NCBI GenBank assembly: GCA_030690835.1
Contig: JAUYFW010000175.1
Coordinates: 1-39,995, forward strand
DNA length: 39,995 bases
DNA from: Sulfurimicrobium sp.
GTDB lineage: Bacteria > Pseudomonadota > Gammaproteobacteria > Burkholderiales > Sulfuricellaceae
Reading direction: 5' to 3'
The notes under the pieces are model-generated. The model worked only from the letters and a program-made list of their open reading frames with translations. It made no database searches and was not told the DNA's origin. Shown here piece after piece: positions 33,242 through 39,995 of the stretch (position 1 is the stretch's first letter; the number at the start of each line of letters is the position of its first letter). Position numbers and translations under genes: made by a program.

Positions 33242-33654
33242 ATGTCACGCCGGTCGCCCAGCTTCTTGCCCTCTTCCCGTTGCCATTCGCCCTCGATGAT
33301 AATTTCCTCCGGCGCCGGGTTGCCAGTGCGCATCGCCTTGGGGCGCGGCAACAACAAGAGCACCAGCGCCACGGCATCGCTCACCACGCCGGGGAAGATC
33401 AGCAGCACCCCGGCGAACAAGGTGCGCAGGCTGTCCAGCATGGCATAACCGAGGGGCTGGCCGGATTGGAGTGAGGAAAACAGGCGGCCGAAGATGGCCA
33501 TCTTTTCTTCCTGGATCAGCGTCCAGCCGGCAAACGCGGCCAGAATCAGCCACAGCAGCAGCCACCAGCCAATTGAGCCGGCGAGTTTCGCCAGCACGAA
33601 AATCTCCAGCGCCGGGAAACCGAGTAAAATGAACAGAATTAACAGGAAACGCAT
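33238..33654 (-). CDS. fxsA: FxsA-family membrane protein
   Basis: The 138-aa protein has the FxsA layout: FPALEIFVLAKLAGSIGWWLL near the N-terminus, TLIQEEKMAIFGRLFSSLQSGQ, a long hydrophobic segment (LFAGVLLIFPGVVSDAVALVLLL), then a charged cytosolic tail. FxsA was named for relieving phage T7 exclusion by the F plasmid in E. coli; its general function is unknown. The stop codon is supplied by a palindromic repeat. It is divergent from cutA, with six bases between their starts. Confidence 0.93.
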   Translation of the reverse strand: MRFLLILFILLGFPALEIFVLAKLAGSIGWWLLLWLILAAFAGWTLIQEEKMAIFGRLFSSLQSGQPLGYAMLDSLRTLFAGVLLIFPGVVSDAVALVLLLLPRPKAMRTGNPAPEEIIIEGEWQREEGKKLGDRRDM

Positions 33655-33660
33655 GGTGTT

Positions 33661-33990
33661 GTGGAACCTATATTAGTGATAACCAATTTGCCGGACCAGG
33701 ACAGCGCCCGCCGCGTGGCGGAAGCCCTGATTGCCGGGCATCTGGCTGCCTGCGTCAACCTGCTGGCGCCCTGCACCTCGGTGTATCGCTGGCAGGGCAA
33801 GATCGAAACCGTCCAGGAAGTCCCGCTGCTGATTAAAACACTGGCGTCCCATTACGGCAAGGTCGAGGCGGCGATCAGGCTGCACCATCCTTATGAACTT
33901 CCCGAAATCATCGCAGTCCCAATCAGCGCCGGGTTGCCCGAATACCTGGCCTGGATCAACACCGAAACCGAACAAGGAAAACACTCATGA
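33661..33990 (+). CDS. cutA: Divalent-cation tolerance protein CutA
   Basis: The 109-aa protein starts at a GTG. It has the CutA1 pattern LVITNLPDQDSARRVAEALIAGHLAACVNLL, then SVYRWQGKIETVQEVPLLIKT and HHPYELPEIIAVPI. CutA forms a trimeric ferredoxin-like fold linked genetically to copper tolerance. It is first in a cutA-dsbD-tlpA unit: its stop overlaps the dsbD start (ATGA). The cutA-dsbD link is conserved in many proteobacteria. Confidence 0.95.
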   Translation: MEPILVITNLPDQDSARRVAEALIAGHLAACVNLLAPCTSVYRWQGKIETVQEVPLLIKTLASHYGKVEAAIRLHHPYELPEIIAVPISAGLPEYLAWINTETEQGKHS

Positions 33991-36266
33991 TGCGTCTACT
34001 CTTCAGCGTCCTTTTCATGCTGCATGCCCTGCTGGCTCATGCCGGCGAGGAGGATCTGCTAGAACCGGAACAGGCGTTCAAGCTTTCCGCCCGGGCGCTG
34101 GATGCAGGCACGATCGAGGTGCGATACCAGATCGCCAACGGATATTACCTCTACCGGGAAAAATTCAAGTTCTCCGTCGAACCGGCGGGCGTGGCGCTGG
34201 GTATCGCGCAGTTTCCGGCGGGAAAAATCAAACAGGACGAATACTTCGGCAAGGTGGAAACCTACCGCCAGAATATCGCCATCAAGCTCCCCGTCACGCT
34301 TGCCGCCGGCTCGGGTCGGAACATCACCCTGAAAGTGGTTTCCCAGGGTTGCGCCGATGTCGGGGTCTGCTATCCGCCCGTCACCCAGACGGCGCTGCTT
34401 ACCATGCCTGCGGCAGCTCCGGCCATGCCTGCGGCAACTCCTGCCATGCCCGCCGCGAAACCGGAGCCTGCCGCCAGCGGTGGTGGCCTGGCGGCGCTAG
34501 CCTCGCTGGCGGGTATCGGCAGCGGCAAGCAGGACGAGTTTCTTGAACCTGACCAGGCCTTCAAGCTGCGGGTCACCGCCAGGGACGCGCAAACCCTGGT
34601 AGCCAGCTTCACGCCAGCCGAAAGCTATTACCTGTATCGGGACAAGATCAAGCTCACCCTCAAAAACGCTGCGGGAACGAGCATTGCCAAAGTGGAACTA
34701 CCCAAGGGCGAAATCAAGAGCGACCCCAATTTCGGCGCCAGCGAGGTTTACCACCATCCTTTCGAGGCCATCGTTCATCTTCAGGGAGCCGACCAGAAAG
34801 TTACCCTGATGGCCAGCTTCCAGGGCTGCAGCGAAAAGGGCGTGTGCTATCCGCCGATACTAAAAACTTTTGATTTGACCCTGCCGGCTCAAGGCGCGCA
34901 AGAAAATACCCCGGCGGCCACTCCCCCATCCGCCGCCGCAACGGACTTGCCCGCAAATGCCGCCAACAATTCCGAATCCTCCCGGATTGCAGATCTGCTC
35001 AAGGGCGGCAATTTCTGGCTGGTGGTGGCGAGCTTCTTCGGCTTCGGCCTGTTGCTGGCGCTCACGCCATGCGTGTTCCCCATGATCCCCATCCTCTCCG
35101 GCATCATCGTCGGCCAAGGCCATCAACTGACCAAACCGCGCGCCTTCATCTTATCCCTGGCCTACGTCATGGGCATGGCGATCACCTATGCCGCCGCCGG
35201 CGTGGCTGCCGGGCTGTCCGGCACCCTGCTGACCAATGCCCTGCAAAATCCGGCGGTGCTAAGCGTGTTTGCCCTGACATTCGTGGCCCTGGCGTTTTCC
35301 ATGTTCGGCTTTTACGAGTTGCAAATGCCGAGCTTCATCCAGAGCCGCTTCAACGACGCCAGCAACAAGATGAAGGGCGGCAATCTGACGGGCGTGTTCG
35401 CCATGGGCGCGCTGTCGGCGGTCATTGTCGGCCCCTGCGTTGCCGCACCGCTGGCGGGTGCGCTGGCCTACATCGGCCTCACCCGCGACGTGTGGCTGGG
35501 CGGCTGGGCGCTGTTCGCCATGGCGCTGGGCATGGGCGTGCCGCTGCTGGCGGTGGGCCTCTCCGCCGGGGCACTGCTGCCGCGCGCCGGGGGCTGGATG
35601 GAAGCGGTCAAGGCGTTCTTCGGCGTGCTGCTGCTGGGCGTGGCGATCTGGCTGATTTCCCCCGTTATCCCGGCGGTGGCGCATATGCTGCTGTGGGCGG
35701 CGCTGCTGATCGTGTCGGCGATTTATCTTCATGCTCTCGACCCCCTGCCTCACCCGGCCAAGGGCTGGCCCAAGTTCTGGAAAGGCTTCGGCGTGGTGGC
35801 GCTGATCGCAGGCGTAGCCCTGCTGGTCGGCGCACTCTCGGGCGGACGCGACATTCTCCAGCCGCTGGCCGGCCTGCGTGGGGCGGGAAGCGCACAGACG
35901 GCGGAAAGCAGCCATGCCAGCTTCGAGAAAGTCAAAAGCGTGGCCGAACTGGAACAGCGCCTGCAGCAAGCCGGCGGCAAGCTGGTCATGCTCGATTTTT
36001 ACGCCGACTGGTGCGTGTCGTGCAAGGAACTGGAGCGCTTCACTTTCAGCGATGCCAAGGTACAGGCGCGGCTCAAGGACGTAATTTTATTGCAGGCCGA
36101 CGTCACGGCAAACAGCGACGACGACAAGGCGTTGTTGAAAAAATTCGGCCTGTTCGGCCCGCCGGGGATCATCTTTCTCGATTCGTCCGGCAAGGAGAAG
36201 GGCCGCGTGATCGGCTACGAAAACCCGGAAAAATTTCTCGCCAGCACGGACGGAATACTCAAATGA
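33987..36266 (+). CDS. dsbD: Thiol:disulfide interchange protein DsbD with duplicated alpha domain
   Basis: The 759-aa protein is about 200 residues longer than E. coli DsbD. After a signal peptide it carries two periplasmic alpha domains in tandem: EDLLEPEQAFKLSARALDAG with CADVGVCYPP, and DEFLEPDQAFKLRVTARDAQ with CSEKGVCYPP, each keeping the redox cysteine pair, joined by an Ala/Pro/Met-rich linker. Eight or so membrane helices follow (TPCVFPMIPILSG and GPCVAAPLAGAL hold the transmembrane cysteines), then a C-terminal thioredoxin domain with WCVSCKELE. It moves electrons from cytoplasmic thioredoxin to the periplasm. Its start overlaps cutA and its stop overlaps the TlpA-like gene. Confidence 0.96.
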   Translation: MMRLLFSVLFMLHALLAHAGEEDLLEPEQAFKLSARALDAGTIEVRYQIANGYYLYREKFKFSVEPAGVALGIAQFPAGKIKQDEYFGKVETYRQNIAIKLPVTLAAGSGRNITLKVVSQGCADVGVCYPPVTQTALLTMPAAAPAMPAATPAMPAAKPEPAASGGGLAALASLAGIGSGKQDEFLEPDQAFKLRVTARDAQTLVASFTPAESYYLYRDKIKLTLKNAAGTSIAKVELPKGEIKSDPNFGASEVYHHPFEAIVHLQGADQKVTLMASFQGCSEKGVCYPPILKTFDLTLPAQGAQENTPAATPPSAAATDLPANAANNSESSRIADLLKGGNFWLVVASFFGFGLLLALTPCVFPMIPILSGIIVGQGHQLTKPRAFILSLAYVMGMAITYAAAGVAAGLSGTLLTNALQNPAVLSVFALTFVALAFSMFGFYELQMPSFIQSRFNDASNKMKGGNLTGVFAMGALSAVIVGPCVAAPLAGALAYIGLTRDVWLGGWALFAMALGMGVPLLAVGLSAGALLPRAGGWMEAVKAFFGVLLLGVAIWLISPVIPAVAHMLLWAALLIVSAIYLHALDPLPHPAKGWPKFWKGFGVVALIAGVALLVGALSGGRDILQPLAGLRGAGSAQTAESSHASFEKVKSVAELEQRLQQAGGKLVMLDFYADWCVSCKELERFTFSDAKVQARLKDVILLQADVTANSDDDKALLKKFGLFGPPGIIFLDSSGKEKGRVIGYENPEKFLASTDGILK

Positions 36267-36793
36267 ATAGCGTTAAAATCTTGTCCGCCCTGCTGCTCGG
36301 CGTCCTGCTGGTCTCGGGACTGAGCGCCTGCTCCGAACAGGGTAAAACCCCTGCTTCAGCAGCGGTTCAAACAGATACCGCAAAAATCTTCGCTGCCTCC
36401 CTCCCCGATCTGGAAGACAAGCTCCAGCCCTTGAGCCAGTGGCGGGGCAAAATTCTGGTGCTCAACTTCTGGGCGCCCTGGTGTCCGCCCTGCCGCGCCG
36501 AAATACCCGAATTCATCAAGTTGCAGGAAAAATACCGGCAACAGGGCGTGGTGTTCGTCGGCGTGGCTCTGGACCAGAAGGACAAGGTGCAGGTATTCGC
36601 CGACGAGATGGGCATCAACTACCCCATGCTGCTGGGGGAAAGCGATGCGGTGGAAGTGGCAAAACTGGCGGGAAACCGCTTGGGCGGCTTGCCCTTTACC
36701 GCTATTTTCGCCAAAAATGGCGACATCGTGTCCACCGTGACCGGCGAACTGAAGCGCGAGCAACTGGAGGCCACGCTCAAACCCCTGTTATAA
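36263..36793 (+). CDS. TlpA/ResA-like thioredoxin lipoprotein
   Basis: The real start is the ATG at 36263, overlapping the dsbD stop (ATGA); the 574-aa tracked ORF is mostly a dsbD shadow. The 176-aa product has a lipoprotein signal with lipobox LSAC and a thioredoxin domain with WCPPC in [10 protein letters not shown], plus the cis-Pro segment [13 protein letters not shown]. It is probably anchored to the outer face of the inner membrane and reduced by the adjacent DsbD. A cytochrome c maturation or general reductant role is possible. It is a second TlpA-type protein in the window, besides 257-799. Confidence 0.92.
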   Translation: MNSVKILSALLLGVLLVSGLSACSEQGKTPASAAVQTDTAKIFAASLPDLEDKLQPLSQWRGKILVLNFWAPWCPPCRAEIPEFIKLQEKYRQQGVVFVGVALDQKDKVQVFADEMGINYPMLLGESDAVEVAKLAGNRLGGLPFTAIFAKNGDIVSTVTGELKREQLEATLKPLL

Positions 36794-36893
36794 GGCGGTA
36801 AAACAGGATTTCAACGGATTTCAGAAACGGCATGTTCCGTTAATTTGTAGCAAAAACTGGCAATTTGCCCCCATTTGCGGCAAACTTGCACTT

Positions 36894-37367
36894 ATGGAAA
36901 CCACACCGACAGGTGGCCGGATGCCCGCGACAGACAAGAAAATACTGGTATTGCACGGCCCCAATCTGAATCTGCTGGGTAGCCGTGAACCCCAACACTA
37001 TGGGCGCGACAGTCTGGAAGACATCAATCAGCGCCTCGTCCAACTGGCCCAACATAAAGCCGCCAGCCTGGATACCTTTCAAAGCAACAGCGAAGCCGAA
37101 CTCATTGGCCGCATTCATCAGGCAGGGCGTGATGGAGTGAATTTCATCCTCATCAATCCCGCCGCGTTCACCCATACCAGTGTCGCCCTGCGCGATGCCC
37201 TGGCGGGGGTGAACATTCCTTTCGTGGAGATTCATCTCTCCAACGTTTTCGCCCGCGAATCCTTCCGCCATCACTCTTATTTTTCCGACCTCGCCGTGGG
37301 CATCATCAGCGGCCTCGGGGCAAAGGGTTACGAACTGGCGCTGGAATTCGCACTGGCACAACCTTAA
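36894..37367 (+). CDS. aroQ: Type II 3-dehydroquinate dehydratase
   Basis: The 157-aa frame (the true start could be the ATG at 36921, [15 protein letters not shown]) has the class II signatures [18 protein letters not shown] with the catalytic Tyr, [30 protein letters not shown] with its His, and [20 protein letters not shown]. It dehydrates 3-dehydroquinate in the shikimate pathway as a dodecamer. Position just before accB-accC is conserved in many proteobacteria. The upstream 100-bp gap probably holds its promoter, but no box is convincing. Confidence 0.95.
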   Translation: METTPTGGRMPATDKKILVLHGPNLNLLGSREPQHYGRDSLEDINQRLVQLAQHKAASLDTFQSNSEAELIGRIHQAGRDGVNFILINPAAFTHTSVALRDALAGVNIPFVEIHLSNVFARESFRHHSYFSDLAVGIISGLGAKGYELALEFALAQP

Positions 37368-37379
37368 CAAGGGCTCATC

Positions 37380-37835
37380 ATGGATCTGCGCAAACTCAAG
37401 AAATTAATCGACCTGGTGGAAGACTCCGGCATTGCCGAACTGGAGATTACCGAGGGTGAAGAAAAAGTACGCATCAGCCGCTATGGCCAACAAGCGCCGC
37501 AAATGATGCATTACGCAGCGCCGCAGCACATGATGTCCGCGCCGGCCCAGGCCGGTCTGCCCGTCGCTCCGGCTGTTGCCGAGGAGCCGGCCCAGCCCGA
37601 AGGCCACGTGGTGAAGTCCCCCATGGTGGGTACTTTCTACCGCTCCTCCTCGCCCGATGCCAAGTCGTTCGTGGAAGTGGGGCAAAACGTCACGGCGGGG
37701 GAAACCCTGTGCGTTATTGAAGCCATGAAGCTGCTCAACGAGATCGAAGCCGACCAGAGCGGCGTGATCAAGGCCATCCTGGTCGAGAACGGGCAGCCCG
37801 TCGAATACGGCGAACCCCTGTTCATCATCGGCTAA
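37380..37835 (+). CDS. accB: Biotin carboxyl carrier protein of acetyl-CoA carboxylase
   Basis: The 151-aa protein has the AccB start ([23 protein letters not shown]), an Ala/Pro-rich linker and a C-terminal biotinyl domain with the biotin-accepting lysine in [12 protein letters not shown]. It carries carboxybiotin between AccC and the carboxyltransferase for malonyl-CoA formation. It is 12 bases after aroQ and nine before accC, clearly one operon. Confidence 0.98.
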   Translation: MDLRKLKKLIDLVEDSGIAELEITEGEEKVRISRYGQQAPQMMHYAAPQHMMSAPAQAGLPVAPAVAEEPAQPEGHVVKSPMVGTFYRSSSPDAKSFVEVGQNVTAGETLCVIEAMKLLNEIEADQSGVIKAILVENGQPVEYGEPLFIIG

Positions 37836-37844
37836 GGGACACAT

Positions 37845-39203
<1,359 letters not shown>

Positions 39204-39214
39204 AAAACCAATTT

Positions 39215-39335
39215 ACCACGGAGTTCACGGAGAGCACGGAGCAAAACGAATGAACTGCATATTGTTCGTCAATCTCCAATTGGATGTAGTCATGCTGCCA
39301 TTGACCTTCTCTGTGCCCTCCGTGTTCTCCGTGGT
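39215..39335. repeat. ACCACGGAG...CTCCGTGGT inverted repeat
   Basis: ACCACGGAGTTCACGGAG (39215-39232) and CTCCGTGTTCTCCGTGGT (39318-39335) are complementary in 16 of 18 positions and bracket an 85-bp loop in the accC-prmA gap. It belongs to the well-known dispersed CACGGAG-type repeats. The 76-aa ORF overlapping it (HGVHGEHG..., SVPSVFSVV) is a repeat translation, not a gene. Confidence 0.88.
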
Positions 39336-39366
39336 TCAAAAACGCAGTTTCTAGGGTAGTCAAATC

Positions 39367-39995
39367 ATGGCCTGGCAAGCATTGAAAATCGCGGCGGATG
39401 CTAAAACCGCCGAAGGCCTGAGCGAAGCCCTGATGGATCTGGGCGCGCTGTCGGTGTCCATCGAGGACGCCCATGCAGGTACCGAGGAAGAGCAGGAAAT
39501 TTTCGGCGAACCGGGCGAGCCGCCGGCGGGAGTATGGCAGGACGCGCTACTCAACGCCCTGTTCGAGGCCGATGCCGATTTACCCGCCATCGTGGCGGCG
39601 GCTGCAGAAGCTGCTGGACTCGACACCCCCCCCGACTTCGAAGTGGAAGCGGTCGCGGAACAGGACTGGGTGCGTCAAACCCAGGCCCAGTTCACGCCGA
39701 TTCCGATTTCGCCACGCTTGTGGATCGTGCCCACCTGGCACGAATCGCCCGACCCCGCCGCCATCAATCTCATCCTCGACCCCGGCCTGGCCTTCGGTAC
39801 CGGCAGCCACCCCACCACCCGTCTCTGCCTGCAATGGCTGGACCGCAACCTGCACGGCGGCGAAACGCTGCTCGACTACGGCTGCGGCTCGGGCATTCTG
39901 GCCATCGCCGCATTGAAACTGGGTGCCGGCCGGGTAGTGGGCGTGGACATCGACCCCCAGGCGATTCAGGCCAGCCGCTTCAACGCCGAGCAGAA
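39367..39995 (+). CDS. prmA: Ribosomal protein L11 methyltransferase (partial)
   Basis: The frame from the ATG at 39367 is open to the window end (209 codons visible of about 295) and is not in the ORF track. The N-terminus ([34 protein letters not shown]) is the L11-binding domain; it leads to the SAM-binding [19 protein letters not shown] and [20 protein letters not shown] of PrmA. It trimethylates L11 in the cytoplasm. The 147-aa ORF at 39473 is a shadow. The link after accC is common in proteobacteria. Confidence 0.96.
   Translation, partial: MAWQALKIAADAKTAEGLSEALMDLGALSVSIEDAHAGTEEEQEIFGEPGEPPAGVWQDALLNALFEADADLPAIVAAAAEAAGLDTPPDFEVEAVAEQDWVRQTQAQFTPIPISPRLWIVPTWHESPDPAAINLILDPGLAFGTGSHPTTRLCLQWLDRNLHGGETLLDYGCGSGILAIAALKLGAGRVVGVDIDPQAIQASRFNAEQ

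Overview
The window looks like a chromosomal segment of a betaproteobacterium, probably a Nitrosomonadales/Sulfuricella-like autotroph relative. This is inferred from gene content and order (pilT-pilU next to yggS, glyA-nrdR-ribD-ribE-ribB-ribH-nusB, hemC-hemD-hemX-hemY, aroQ-accB-accC-prmA) and from GC-rich coding DNA; I could not run a search. Most of it is core metabolism, interrupted by two accessory stretches and by several families of short palindromic repeats between genes.

Region by region. 1-2840: a membrane-anchored TlpA-like thioredoxin, a HemJ-type protoporphyrinogen oxidase and an RlmL-like rRNA methyltransferase, each bordered by repeats. 2844-7322: the twitching-motility ATPases PilU and PilT on the minus strand, then YggS and the magnesium transporter MgtE on the plus strand. 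7328-13019: a long minus-strand cluster read as glyA, nrdR, ribD, ribE, ribB (with a degenerate GTP cyclohydrolase II domain), ribH, nusB, with a 129-bp nested-palindrome element between ribD and ribE. 13129-17726: a potassium-channel protein, the peptide/pyruvate transporter CstA with its small YbdD-like partner (absent from the ORF track), tRNA-Val(CAC) with promoter and terminator, and two small membrane proteins.

17727-21735 is the first accessory stretch. It holds a tyrosine recombinase broken off after its N-terminal part and joined directly to the C-terminal part of a DUF2779 protein, then a WYL-domain regulator, a terminator and a full-length 563-aa integrase beside tRNA-Ser(GCT). It reads as a decayed tRNA-associated island. 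21797-25532 is heme biosynthesis: a periplasmic thioredoxin-like protein divergent from hemC-hemD-hemX-hemY. HemY is cut to 158 codons at a dispersed-repeat sequence.

25649-29997 is the second accessory stretch. A VapBC-type toxin-antitoxin pair is followed by a visibly AT-richer cassette. Its first gene (383 aa, unrecognised, with a possible helix-turn-helix) has a TTGACA/TACAAT promoter bracketed by two near-identical 19-bp palindromes, and it overlaps a small XRE-like gene. Then come an 89-aa DUF4258/BrnT-like protein, a uracil-DNA-glycosylase-fold protein and an unrecognised 129-aa protein. This is the best candidate here for an undescribed self-regulated system.

30159-39995 returns to core genes: a ferredoxin-type NAD(P)H reductase, an SDR epimerase, MurI, a MoaD-like protein lacking the C-terminal Gly-Gly, FxsA, CutA, a DsbD with a duplicated N-terminal periplasmic domain, a TlpA/ResA lipoprotein, AroQ, AccB, AccC and the start of PrmA, which runs off the window. 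A recurring oddity is that the short palindromic repeats abut, and often contain, the stop codon of the neighbouring gene.
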